From NCBI GenBank assembly GCA_016722065.1, contig JADKGX010000001.1:1302001-1366000 (forward strand): a DNA stretch of 64,000 nucleotides, written 5' to 3'. Shown one piece after another: positions 25,793-34,494 of the stretch (the first letter of the stretch is position 1; each line of letters opens with the position of its first letter). The notes beneath the pieces are model-generated. The model did no database searches and was not told the origin of the DNA. It worked only from the letters and a program-made list of their open reading frames with translations. Origin of the DNA: Planctomycetota bacterium (GTDB lineage: Bacteria > Planctomycetota > UBA8742 > UBA2392). A program made the position numbers and the translations under genes.

Positions 25793-28467
25793 TGCCTGCA
25801 AACACAGGAGGGCGGGTGACCCGCCGTACAAGCTGGCTTCTTTGTCTGGTGTTCGCGCTGGTCGCGATGCCCGTTGCTGCCCAGACAACCGAGACGATTC
25901 CGCCCCAGCCCTGGGTGCAGGAAGACGCCGCTACACTTGGCGCGCTGCTCAAGGTCGCCCAGCAGGCCTTGCCGGCCGCCAACGACGCCCTGAAAGCAGC
26001 CAAAGAAGCCGTCGACGCGCCCAACTTGACCCCGCAAGAACTGCAAGACCGCCAGGCCGCGGTGCTTGCTGCACAGGCAAAAGTGGACGGCCTGCAAGCG
26101 CGTATCAAGACGCTGTCCGATGGCATTGAAGTAGCAAAGGCCGGGCCCACAGCGGCCCAGCTTGCGGCCCGGCGCGATTTCGAGGCGCTGGTTGCCAAAG
26201 CACAGCAGGTCAGGCGCGAGTTGATCGCAGAGCCCGATACAGCAAAGAGTGAACAGGAAGGCCTGTACGCGCGCATCATCCGCGAGGCTGAAGAAGAACT
26301 GGATCGCCGGGCCGCACTGGTGGACGCAATCGATAAAGCCGATGTCAAAAACTCCCGCATCTATGAGCGCCTGAACGACCTCGAGAAACTCGAGGCCGAG
26401 CTGCGCTGGGCCACGGAACGCTTCAAGGTCAAGGTCGACCAGTACGATCAATTGACGCAGGGCGTGTTTGCCGCCTACGCCAACTACGAAAAGCGGGCCT
26501 TTGAGGGCATGCGTGCGCTGGATGACGCGGCGGCAAAGCTGAAAGAGTTCGAAAAAACAAAGGCCGCGGAAATGCCCCTGCCAGGGCTGATCGCAACAGA
26601 CGCCGAACGCGGCGCACTTCGAACCGAAATCCGGCAGTTGCTGGACCAGCGACGCGGAACGCGCGGGTTTGGCACTTCGACACTGCGCATCACCGCCCAC
26701 GAAGGCAGCCTGCGCCAGATCCAGCGCGCGATTGACCTGCGCGAGGATTACAAGGAACACCTGGAACAGGATGCGGCCAAACTCAAGGAGCGCATGGCGG
26801 CTGAAAACCGTAGCGCCGCCAAGCCAGCCGCCAATGAACCCGCCGCGCCGGCGCCCGCCGCAGAATCAGATTACGCAAAAGCCGGAGACGCCATCGACGT
26901 TCTGGCCGCTGAAGCCAGTGCCGCGCGCCTGGAAATCACACGCCTGAACCAGGAACGCGCCGTTTTGGCCCGTACGCTGGAAACAAAGCTCAAGACGCAA
27001 AAGCAGGTTGAGGACCAGTTGACGGCATCGGCCGCCAGCCTCAAGTCCGCGCGCGACAACTTTCCGGACGACGCCCCGCCTTCGGTGCTGGCCTTTGCGC
27101 CCAGGATGCTGTGGTTCGAACTGGGCCAGGAAATCGAGGCCCAGAACGAACGGCTGGAATCGGCCCGCCTGGACACCCGCCAGGTGACGACCCAACTGGA
27201 GATTCTGGATCGCCGCCTGGTCGTGCTGCAGGATCGAATCAACGAAATCGAACGCACCGCCCTGCCGCAAGCCCGCAGCCGCTACTACGAGGCAATCGGG
27301 CGTACCGTAGCCATTCGCGCCGGCAAGGTGGCGTTGATCTTTGTGCTTGCCTGGCTGGTGCTGTGGGGCATCAAGCGTCTTGGCAACCCGCTGATTGAGG
27401 GCGTGGTGCACCGGGCCGAAAAACGCAACGGCGCCGATGCCTACCAGAAGCAGCGTGTGCGCACGCTGTTTACGGTGTTTGTCGCCACCATGCGGGCGGT
27501 CATTTTCGTGCTGGCGCTGATGTTTGCGCTGGGCCAGTTTGACCTGGATTATGGCCCGCTGCTGGTGGCGGCCGGCGGCGTGTCGTTGGCCGTGGGCTTT
27601 GGTGCCCAAAGCCTGGTGAAGGACTTCTTTTCGGGTTTCTTCATTCTGCTGGAAGGCCAGTACAGCATTGGCGATGTCGTGGAAGTTAACGGCAAGACCG
27701 GCACCGTGGAGCACCTGAACCTGCGAACCACCGTGATTCGCAGTATCAACGGCGACGTGCACACCGTGCCCAACGGCGAAATCTCGGTTACTACCAACCA
27801 GACCAAGGTCTGGTCGCGCGCGGTCATGGATATCGGCATTGCCTACGAGGAAAACGTCGACGACATTATCGGTGTGCTGGAGTCCGTGGGCCGCGAGATG
27901 CAAAAGGACGAAGTGTGGGGCCGCAAGGTGCAGGACATCATCATTCCTGGTGTCGACTCCTTTGGCGACAACAGCGTCAATGTGCGCGTTCTGCTGAAGA
28001 CCCGCGCCGGCGAACAATGGGGCGCGGCCCGCGAGTACCGTCGCCGCGTGAAGCTGAAGTTTGACGAACTGGGCATCGAGATTCCCTGGCCCCAGCGCGT
28101 GATCAGCTACAAGCCCGAAGAAGTCGACCCCAAGGGCGACAAGCGGCGTTCCAAGCGCGCCGCCCTGCTGCGCTACGTTCGGCGCATGCGCGGCGAACGG
28201 GTGGAAGGCATGGAGGGCATCTCGGTCGAGGAACGCGATCGCGCCGAAACACTGGCCAAGCAACAGGTGGCGGCTGTGGAACAAGCCAGCAAGGCCGAAG
28301 GTGTCGAGCTGCCGGCCACACCCGAGACACCCAAGCCGCCGGTATCAGACGCCGAACGCCTGGCCCAGAACATGGCCGAACGCATGCTGCGCGAAAAAGA
28401 GGAATCGGGCATTCGGCCGCCCACCAGGCCACCTGACCCGCCGCCCTCGGCGCCCGAAAACAAGTAG
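25792..28467 (+). CDS. MscS-family mechanosensitive channel with long coiled-coil periplasmic domain
   Basis: This 891-residue protein has a signal sequence (SWLLCLVFALVAMPVAAQ), then about 450 residues of Ala/Glu/Lys-rich coiled coil in the periplasm. Hydrophobic helices lie near residues 505-525 and 560-580, and the pore helix with the MscS beta domain follows: GGVSLAVGFGAQSLVKDFFSGFFILLEGQYSIGDVVEVNGKTGTVEHLNLRTT, centred near residue 600. A C-terminal cytoplasmic tail is Lys- and Pro-rich. It should open under membrane tension to release solutes. The start ATG overlaps the ptsI stop (TGATG), so the two are translationally coupled, an unusual pair. Confidence 0.92.
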   Translation: MPANTGGRVTRRTSWLLCLVFALVAMPVAAQTTETIPPQPWVQEDAATLGALLKVAQQALPAANDALKAAKEAVDAPNLTPQELQDRQAAVLAAQAKVDGLQARIKTLSDGIEVAKAGPTAAQLAARRDFEALVAKAQQVRRELIAEPDTAKSEQEGLYARIIREAEEELDRRAALVDAIDKADVKNSRIYERLNDLEKLEAELRWATERFKVKVDQYDQLTQGVFAAYANYEKRAFEGMRALDDAAAKLKEFEKTKAAEMPLPGLIATDAERGALRTEIRQLLDQRRGTRGFGTSTLRITAHEGSLRQIQRAIDLREDYKEHLEQDAAKLKERMAAENRSAAKPAANEPAAPAPAAESDYAKAGDAIDVLAAEASAARLEITRLNQERAVLARTLETKLKTQKQVEDQLTASAASLKSARDNFPDDAPPSVLAFAPRMLWFELGQEIEAQNERLESARLDTRQVTTQLEILDRRLVVLQDRINEIERTALPQARSRYYEAIGRTVAIRAGKVALIFVLAWLVLWGIKRLGNPLIEGVVHRAEKRNGADAYQKQRVRTLFTVFVATMRAVIFVLALMFALGQFDLDYGPLLVAAGGVSLAVGFGAQSLVKDFFSGFFILLEGQYSIGDVVEVNGKTGTVEHLNLRTTVIRSINGDVHTVPNGEISVTTNQTKVWSRAVMDIGIAYEENVDDIIGVLESVGREMQKDEVWGRKVQDIIIPGVDSFGDNSVNVRVLLKTRAGEQWGAAREYRRRVKLKFDELGIEIPWPQRVISYKPEEVDPKGDKRRSKRAALLRYVRRMRGERVEGMEGISVEERDRAETLAKQQVAAVEQASKAEGVELPATPETPKPPVSDAERLAQNMAERMLREKEESGIRPPTRPPDPPPSAPENK

Positions 28468-28562
28468 CGCTACAGGGCCTTTGACGCGGCGGCAGTTTCC
28501 TTCGATCATGGTTTGTGCGCGCCAGCCGTTTTGCCAAACCCGGCGCGCAGGGCAGGAGCCCC

Positions 28563-30872
28563 ATGGCAAGGCCAGAAATCAACGAAGCCAGTGTGTGCGA
28601 CTTTATTGTCTCGCGCAACCAGGGCGGTTTTAAGGAGCAGTCCTGGGAAGGCAGCTACACGGACTACCTGAACCTGGTCTGTGCTGACCCTTACCGCCAG
28701 ACACGCACTTCGTACCAGCTTACGTTTGACATGATCCGCTACTTCGGCTCCGACACGTTTGAAGACAGCGGTGAACAGGTGCGCCGCCACAAGATTTTTG
28801 ACGACCCCTTTCACGCCGGCAAGAACGCGATTTACGGGCTGGAGCGCCCGATCTCGCGGCTGGTCAAGTACATTCGCGCCGGCGCGCGTGAGGAAGGCCG
28901 CGAACGCATCTTTATCCTGCACGGCCCGGTCGGCACGGCCAAGACCAGCATCATTGATACGCTGTGCCGCGGGCTGGAGGCCTACAGCGGCACGGAAGAA
29001 GGCGCAACCTATTCCTTTGCCTGGCGCTTTGGAAAGGATTTTCATGCGGCCGACGGTGGCTCGCTGGGCTTTGGCTTTCAGGGTGCCCAGCCCGACGTGG
29101 CGGGCCTGCGGACCCCGGTGGCGGTGCTGCCCAGCCAGTTGCACGAACACCCGCTGTTTCTGATTCCGCGCAAACCCCGGCGCGAACTGCTGGAAAAGCT
29201 GTGGCGCCAGAACGGGCAGGAAGAAAAAAGCCCGATCCCGCACAAGGTGCTGGAAGGCGACCTCGACTTCAACTCGCGCCAGATCTACGACTTTCTATTG
29301 CGGCGTTACAAGGGCGACTGGCTGAAGGTGATGGACCACGTGGTGGTGCAGCGCCTGACGTTTTCGGAATCCGGCGGCATCGGCATTGCCAAGATTCCGC
29401 CCGAAGGAAACGTCGAGACTTCCAGCCAGCCCGTCACGATGGACGAAAATTTCAAGTACATCGCCAACCTGCTCAGCAGCGTCAGCCTGGTGCGTTACTA
29501 TGGCAAGTACGTCAAGGGCAACCGCGGCATCGTGCACTATTCGGATATCTTCAAGAAGCCCAGCAGCTATCTGCAGCACCTGCTGGCGGCGGTGGAAGAA
29601 CACAAGATGGACTTTGGCGAGGTCGGCTGCGACATCGACGTGATGATCCTGGGCACGACCAACCTGGCGGAATACCAGGCCCTGCGGTCAGACCCGCTGT
29701 CCAAGGCGCTGCGATCGCGCATGCGCAAGATCGATGTGCCCTACCTGCTGAACTATCTGGACGAAGAAAAAATCTACAACCGCGGCCTGCGCCAGGCCCG
29801 GCGCTATCACCAGATTGCGCCCCACACCACGGAACTGGCGGCCATGTGGGCGGTGATGTCGCGGCTGGAAAAATCCGACCTGCCCAACGCCCCGGATGTA
29901 AGCGAGGAAGCCCGCCAGGTTCTTTCCAAGCTGCACCCGCCAGCCAAGTCGCTGTTGTATGCCGGTGAATACCCGCCGTTTCTCAGTTCACGCGAGCGCC
30001 AGTCCCTGACACGCGAGTTGCGCCGGCGCATGCGCAACGAGTTTCCGCATGAGGGCATGGACGGCATTCCGACGCGCATTCTGCAGAACGTGTTTGCCGA
30101 TATCTGCGAAGACGACAGCACGGACTGCATTACGCCCTTTGCGGTCTTCAAACTGCTGGATCGCGTGGTCGACCAGGGGCCTGTCAACTACGACTTTCTG
30201 GCCCGGCAGCGCGATGACGGCTACCACGACTTTCGTGCGTTCACGGCGGTGCTGCGCCAGCGCTATGAGGACATCATTGCCTCGGAGATCGAAAACAGCG
30301 TCGTCAATGTCGACCCGGGCGATATTGAAAAGCGCATTCGTCACTACCTGAAGCATGTCATGGCCTACAACCGCAAGGAAAAGCTGAAGAACGAACAAAC
30401 CGGGGCCGACGTGGAACCCGACCAGAAAATGATGCGGCGCATTGAAGACCTGATGAACGTGGAAGACACCGAGCGCGACTTCTTTCGTTTCCGCATGGTG
30501 TCGCGCCTGACTAACGCCATGACCGGCGGCACCGGCCACGTCAAGCCGGGCAAGGACGCAGCCAAGGACGCCCCCAAAGAGGCCGCCAAAGAAACGCAGC
30601 TCGACCTGGCCGAGGTTTACAAGGACGTCTACAAGGAACTGCACCGCAGCCTGTACCGAGAGATGCGCGACCAGATCAACTGGACGCAGGTCAAACGCCA
30701 GCTCGAAAAGTGCGCCACACGCCCCGAACTGGACAAGCACCTCAAAAGCGAGGGCGAAAGCGAGCGCAACTCCACCCGCACGCTGATGGATAACCTCGAG
30801 CGCACCTACGGCTATTGCTTCGAGTGCGCGCGGCCGATTGTGCTGTATTACATCGACAAGCGAGCCGGTTGA
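28563..30872 (+). CDS. prkA: PrkA serine protein kinase (AAA-type)
   Basis: The 769-residue protein has the PrkA AAA domain: Walker A GPVGTAKTS near residue 121, a YSFAWRFGKDF region and LDFNSRQIYDFLLRRYKGDW; the second half has MILGTTNLAEYQALRSDPLSKALRSRMRKIDVPY, the sensor and arginine-finger part. The C-terminal ~350 residues hold the PrkA kinase-like region. PrkA/YeaG proteins respond to starvation and stress in other bacteria. The usual neighbours (SpoVR, the VWA protein YeaH) are missing; instead a membrane protein gene follows 3 bp after the stop. AGGAG precedes ATG 28563. Confidence 0.92.
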   Translation: MARPEINEASVCDFIVSRNQGGFKEQSWEGSYTDYLNLVCADPYRQTRTSYQLTFDMIRYFGSDTFEDSGEQVRRHKIFDDPFHAGKNAIYGLERPISRLVKYIRAGAREEGRERIFILHGPVGTAKTSIIDTLCRGLEAYSGTEEGATYSFAWRFGKDFHAADGGSLGFGFQGAQPDVAGLRTPVAVLPSQLHEHPLFLIPRKPRRELLEKLWRQNGQEEKSPIPHKVLEGDLDFNSRQIYDFLLRRYKGDWLKVMDHVVVQRLTFSESGGIGIAKIPPEGNVETSSQPVTMDENFKYIANLLSSVSLVRYYGKYVKGNRGIVHYSDIFKKPSSYLQHLLAAVEEHKMDFGEVGCDIDVMILGTTNLAEYQALRSDPLSKALRSRMRKIDVPYLLNYLDEEKIYNRGLRQARRYHQIAPHTTELAAMWAVMSRLEKSDLPNAPDVSEEARQVLSKLHPPAKSLLYAGEYPPFLSSRERQSLTRELRRRMRNEFPHEGMDGIPTRILQNVFADICEDDSTDCITPFAVFKLLDRVVDQGPVNYDFLARQRDDGYHDFRAFTAVLRQRYEDIIASEIENSVVNVDPGDIEKRIRHYLKHVMAYNRKEKLKNEQTGADVEPDQKMMRRIEDLMNVEDTERDFFRFRMVSRLTNAMTGGTGHVKPGKDAAKDAPKEAAKETQLDLAEVYKDVYKELHRSLYREMRDQINWTQVKRQLEKCATRPELDKHLKSEGESERNSTRTLMDNLERTYGYCFECARPIVLYYIDKRAG

Positions 30873-30875
30873 TCC

Positions 30876-31931
30876 ATGGCCCCGGACTCTACAGGCGGGT
30901 CACCTTCCTCAACGGGCGTGGACCCGTTTCGCGGCGTAGAGCCGAAGTCGATCACCGAAATCGCGCTGGAAGAAAACGTAGATGTTGAGCGCGAAGACCT
31001 GCCCGCGGCAGCCAAACTCACCGACCTGCCCCTCAAATGGATGTTCGCGGCGATTGTTGTCTGCGTAGGCGTTACGCTGATCGGCCAGAAAGTCGAGGTA
31101 AAGCAGCTTCGGCAGGTGATTGCCGATTCCGGCCTGCTGAAGCCAGACGACCAGAAGCAGGCCGACGATGGCGCCGACCAGGTCGAGCGCATCGTGGCAG
31201 ACCGCCAGGCCCTGCAAAAGCGCCTGCAAGAACTCAAAGAGCGCAAACGCAAGATGCAGGAATTGACCCAGCGCGACCCCGACCCGTCGGCGCCTGAGCC
31301 CGCCCAGAACAAAGACTTGACCGACGTACCCCTTACCGTGGAAGGCCTGCGCGGCGAAATCAAAGCCCGCGCTGGACCCGAGTTCGAAAGTTACCGCAGC
31401 ATCGGCACACTGGTGGTGCTGTGCGTGGGCGGCTTTGGCCTGATTCTGCTGGCGCTGTTTGTACGCCTTCTTTGGGCAGGGTTGTTTGGCGGCGTGGCCT
31501 TTGCCGTGGCCTTCTTTCTGGGGGCCGAAACCTGGCTGGTCTGGACCGTGACGGCGCTGGCTGCCGCCCTGGGCGGCTGGCTGGGCCCCAAGCTGCTGCT
31601 GGCTGCCGTGATGACCAACACCACGCTGGCCTGCATGATCATCGGCGGCTTGAGTGCCGGCGGCGGCGTATATCTGGGCACCGGCAGCGAACTGTATGCC
31701 CTGGGTGGCCTTGGCGCGGGCATTGTGCTGGGGGCCGTCGTTGGCTTCAAGTTTGCCCGCAAGCTGTTTCTGTCGTCCGTGCTGGCCAACTCGGCGGGCA
31801 TGGCGGCGACCTCTTTGTGGCTGCTGTGGGGCGACCTGTTTCCCTACTTCTGGCCAGCCACGATGGGTGGACTGATGTTGCTCGACGGGTTGGCCACGCG
31901 GCTGTATCACCGCATTCGTTGGGGGGTCTAG
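30876..31931 (+). CDS. Multi-pass membrane protein with coiled-coil N-terminus
   Basis: This 351-residue protein is not assigned to a known enzyme. It has a charged N-terminus, one helix at about residues 54-70 (LKWMFAAIVVCVGVTLIG), a coiled-coil segment near 75-135 rich in Lys, Glu and Gln, a Pro-rich linker, and then six or more closely spaced helices from ~178 to 340. These have many Gly (GGFGLILLALFVRLLWAGLFGGVAF, GGLGAGIVLGAVVG), as in DUF4203/TMEM198-type membrane proteins. It is 3 bp from prkA, so the kinase and this protein are probably cotranscribed and may act together at the membrane. Confidence 0.75.
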   Translation: MAPDSTGGSPSSTGVDPFRGVEPKSITEIALEENVDVEREDLPAAAKLTDLPLKWMFAAIVVCVGVTLIGQKVEVKQLRQVIADSGLLKPDDQKQADDGADQVERIVADRQALQKRLQELKERKRKMQELTQRDPDPSAPEPAQNKDLTDVPLTVEGLRGEIKARAGPEFESYRSIGTLVVLCVGGFGLILLALFVRLLWAGLFGGVAFAVAFFLGAETWLVWTVTALAAALGGWLGPKLLLAAVMTNTTLACMIIGGLSAGGGVYLGTGSELYALGGLGAGIVLGAVVGFKFARKLFLSSVLANSAGMAATSLWLLWGDLFPYFWPATMGGLMLLDGLATRLYHRIRWGV

Positions 31932-31940
31932 CACCACGCG

Positions 31941-32999
31941 ATGGACACCGAAGACATGATCCAGAGTGCCCTGATGCTGCACCGCGACGGCGACGTCGCC
32001 GGGGCCGAAAACCTGTACCGCCAGATTTTGGCCCATGACCCCGGCCACGCAGCTGCTGGCCTGAACCTGGCCAGCATTGCCCTGGACCGCGACCAACTGG
32101 GTGAAGCGGCGGCGCGCCTGCAGGGCATTATCGCGCGCAACGAAGACGATGGGCTGGCGCACCTGTTGTACAGCCGGGCGCTGTTTCGGTTGCAGCGCCA
32201 CGCAGAAGGCGAACAGCACATTCGCGCGGCCTTTGAATTGCTGCCCGAGGACGACGTGGTCAGCACCGAGTATGTCTCGGCCCTGCGCCGCCGTTACTTC
32301 ACGTTCGACAGCGACGAGTACGTGCGCCTGCTGACTGCGGCCCAGGAAGGCAAGCTGGCCGAATCCTCCAGACAGCGCCTGGCCCAACTGGCGCTGTTTC
32401 GCATTCTGCGGCCCGAGCTGCTGCGGCTGATTGTTGAACCTGGGCTGCCGGCGGGAACGCCCGACGCGGTTTCGCGCTGGCTGCTGGCGCTGCCAGAGCA
32501 AGCCCGCACCGACCTGGTGACCCTGGCCCGCAATTTTGCCCAGGCCGTGGACTTGTTTCAGGCCAGCGCCGGCTTTGCGCCCCAGCGGGCCACGCTGACC
32601 TTGCGCAAGGGACCTGACGGCGCGGAGTCGGAACAAGTGGTGCAAGCGTTGCAGGACGCCGACACCCTGACCGGCGCGACCCTGGAACTGGTCACGGAGG
32701 GCGAACTGAGGTTTCTTCCGTTTGCCCAGATGCGCAGCATCGAGTTTTCAGAACCTGCCGCGGCGCAGGGCGTGCTGGTGACCTTGCGCGACGGCACGCT
32801 GCAAAGCGGCCTGATGCCGCTGTTTTACCTGTTCACGGAATTTGCTGAAAGCGACAAGGTGCGCCAGGGTGCCAGCACGCTGGTGCGGCCGGTGGTGCCC
32901 GGGGCATCGGTGGGCGTGGGCATTCGCACGCTGCGCGCCGACGACGGCTTTATTCCGGTTGTGCGCATGGAACGCATCGACTTTGAGGTATCGGCATGA
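31941..32999 (+). CDS. TPR protein with ImpE-like C-terminal domain
   Basis: The 352-residue protein has two TPR-like units in the first ~110 residues (MIQSALMLHRDGDVAGAENLYRQILAHDPGHAAAGLNLAS). A helical middle follows. The last ~110 residues, with LELVTEGELRFLPFAQMRSIEFSEP and GLMPLFYLFTEFAESDKVRQGAST, resemble the C-terminal part of ImpE/TagJ, an accessory protein of type VI secretion. No other type VI gene is present, so the protein probably has another role. Its stop overlaps the P-II gene start by 4 nt, indicating coupled translation. The ImpE likeness is by eye only. Confidence 0.68.
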   Translation: MDTEDMIQSALMLHRDGDVAGAENLYRQILAHDPGHAAAGLNLASIALDRDQLGEAAARLQGIIARNEDDGLAHLLYSRALFRLQRHAEGEQHIRAAFELLPEDDVVSTEYVSALRRRYFTFDSDEYVRLLTAAQEGKLAESSRQRLAQLALFRILRPELLRLIVEPGLPAGTPDAVSRWLLALPEQARTDLVTLARNFAQAVDLFQASAGFAPQRATLTLRKGPDGAESEQVVQALQDADTLTGATLELVTEGELRFLPFAQMRSIEFSEPAAAQGVLVTLRDGTLQSGLMPLFYLFTEFAESDKVRQGASTLVRPVVPGASVGVGIRTLRADDGFIPVVRMERIDFEVSA

Positions 33000-33331
33000 G
33001 GCTGGTGCAGGTGATTATCGCGCCGGAAAAGCTCGAGGCCGTCAAGGACGCCCTGGCCGAGGCCGAAGTGTTTCGCTTCACGATCAGTGAAGTGCTTGGA
33101 ACCGGCCACCAGCGAGGCACCGCCGAAGCCGGCCAAAGCAGCCTGGAAATCGAAATGTTCCGCAAGCTGAAGCTGGAAATCGCCGTCAATGACGATTTCG
33201 TCCAGCCCGCGATTCAGGCCGTCATGAAGGCCGCGGGCGAGGATTCCGTGGGCGTGGGCAAAGTGCTGGTGCTGAACCTGCATGATGTGATCCGCATTCG
33301 CACGGGCGAACACGGCAACGACGCGATCTGA
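32996..33331 (+). CDS. P-II-family protein with altered T-loop and B-loop
   Basis: This 111-residue protein is of the GlnB/GlnK fold, a trimeric sensor of ATP/ADP and 2-oxoglutarate. MRLVQVIIAPEKLEAVKDAL and the ending VIRIRTGEHGNDAI are clear. The T-loop is one residue shorter and lacks Tyr51 (region RGTAEAGQSSLE), so uridylylation is impossible. The B-loop, usually TGKIGDGK, is degenerate (GEDSVGVGK). The start overlaps the TPR/ImpE-like stop by 4 nt. A membrane coiled-coil gene follows about 93 bp later. It is probably a specialised regulator rather than the nitrogen-assimilation P-II. Confidence 0.85.
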   Translation: MRLVQVIIAPEKLEAVKDALAEAEVFRFTISEVLGTGHQRGTAEAGQSSLEIEMFRKLKLEIAVNDDFVQPAIQAVMKAAGEDSVGVGKVLVLNLHDVIRIRTGEHGNDAI

Positions 33332-33381
33332 CTTCTGGTATTGATCAAGTTTTTGGGCCGGTTGCTCCGATGCCATGGAAG

Positions 33382-33400
33382 GCACGCCCCGGGGGCGTGC
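33382..33400 (+). terminator. Short GC-rich hairpin after the P-II gene
   Basis: GCACGCCC and GGGCGTGC form an 8-bp stem around CGG, 50 bp after the P-II stop. Only TGTTG follows, so it may be a weak terminator or an mRNA-stabilising hairpin. Confidence 0.4.
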
Positions 33401-33424
33401 TGTTGCACGCATCCGGAGACGAAC

Positions 33425-34423
33425 ATGTTCAAGCGCATCACCGGCTGGTTTCGCCGCAAGTCGCCGGCCTTTGTAGCCCTGCCTCAGTACGTGCTGCCTT
33501 CTGACGACCCGGAAATCAGCCCGATTCCTGTCGAAGACCCCTCCGACGTGCAGATGGCCGAAGTTGCTTCCCTGAACAGCCGGCTGCTCAGCCCGGTCAG
33601 CGCCGATTCCGCGGGCTGGTCCGTGCGCACGCGCGCGGTAGTGGAAATGAAGAACGGGCTTGGAGACCTGGGGGCACACGTGCGGTCGCTGGGCCAGCGC
33701 TTGCAGGCCCAGACCATGGGCCAGCAGAGACTGCTGGAAGCCCTGACCAACCTGCCCCTGATGCTGCGCGACGTGATTCCCAGCGGCGAGGAACAGACCA
33801 AAGCCCTGGCCGCCATGAAGCTGGCGCTGGACGAACAAGCGGATGCCAACCGCCAGTTTGTGGAAGCGCTGAAGCCCTTGCCCGCCTTTGTAGCTGCTGC
33901 CGCCAACCTGCCCGAAGCCGCCAAGAAGCAGATGTGGGCCCTGGAAAAGCTGACCGAACAACTGGAAGCCGGAAACCAGCAAGCCACCGAGCAAGGCCAG
34001 CAGGTCAAGGTGCTGGTCGAATCACTGACCGAAAACAACGGCCAGAATGCCCAGCAGATGCAGGGCATGGTCGAGCAACTGACGCGCTTTCAGCGGGCGC
34101 AACTCAAGCAGCAGGCGGCCGCCCTGCGCGGCGGCCAGGCCGCACTGGCCAGCCAGCGCAAGCACCAGATCGAGATGGAAAAGAGCCAGCAAAGCCGGCT
34201 TTCTGCCATTGCGCACACGCAGGCCCAAAGCCTGCACCGGCTGGAAGAGAACTTCCGGCGCAGCACGCGCATGCAATTGGTGGTGACGGCTGCGGCTGCC
34301 CTGCTGGCGATTCTTGCGCTGGCCGCCGTCGCCTTTGTGTTGAGCACCGCCAGCAGCAGCGACATGCCGCCGCAGGCAGAAGTGGAACGCCACATTCCAG
34401 CCGATGCGGTAGTCAGCAAGTAG
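33425..34423 (+). CDS. Coiled-coil protein with C-terminal membrane anchor
   Basis: This 332-residue protein has a short basic start (MFKRITGWFRRK), a Pro/Asp-rich region to ~50, then a helical, Gln/Glu/Ala-rich part (about 70-285) typical of a coiled coil, one hydrophobic helix (MQLVVTAAAALLAILALAAVAFVL, near residue 290) and a short acidic tail. It is a likely tail-anchored protein, with the coiled coil in the cytoplasm. No known domain was recognised. GGAGA lies 5 nt before ATG 33425, and an upstream in-frame extension (33341) lacks such a site. A strong hairpin follows at 34448-34475. Confidence 0.8.
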   Translation: MFKRITGWFRRKSPAFVALPQYVLPSDDPEISPIPVEDPSDVQMAEVASLNSRLLSPVSADSAGWSVRTRAVVEMKNGLGDLGAHVRSLGQRLQAQTMGQQRLLEALTNLPLMLRDVIPSGEEQTKALAAMKLALDEQADANRQFVEALKPLPAFVAAAANLPEAAKKQMWALEKLTEQLEAGNQQATEQGQQVKVLVESLTENNGQNAQQMQGMVEQLTRFQRAQLKQQAAALRGGQAALASQRKHQIEMEKSQQSRLSAIAHTQAQSLHRLEENFRRSTRMQLVVTAAAALLAILALAAVAFVLSTASSSDMPPQAEVERHIPADAVVSK

Positions 34424-34447
34424 ACCTGCCTTGGCAACACGTAACGA

Positions 34448-34475
34448 AACAGGGCCCGCAAAGGCGGGCCCTGTT
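34448..34475. terminator. Bidirectional terminator between convergent genes
   Basis: A perfect 12-bp stem AACAGGGCCCGC/GCGGGCCCTGTT with loop AAAG lies between the coiled-coil gene (plus) and the DUF2229-like gene (minus). The pairing AAC...GTT gives short U-runs in both directions. Confidence 0.8.
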
Positions 34476-34494
34476 GTCTGGCTGAGACTTGCAA

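Noticed and set aside
31941..32999. Type VI secretion locus based on the ImpE-like protein
   Set aside because: No Tss, Hcp, VgrG or ClpV genes are in the window; only one domain resembles ImpE.
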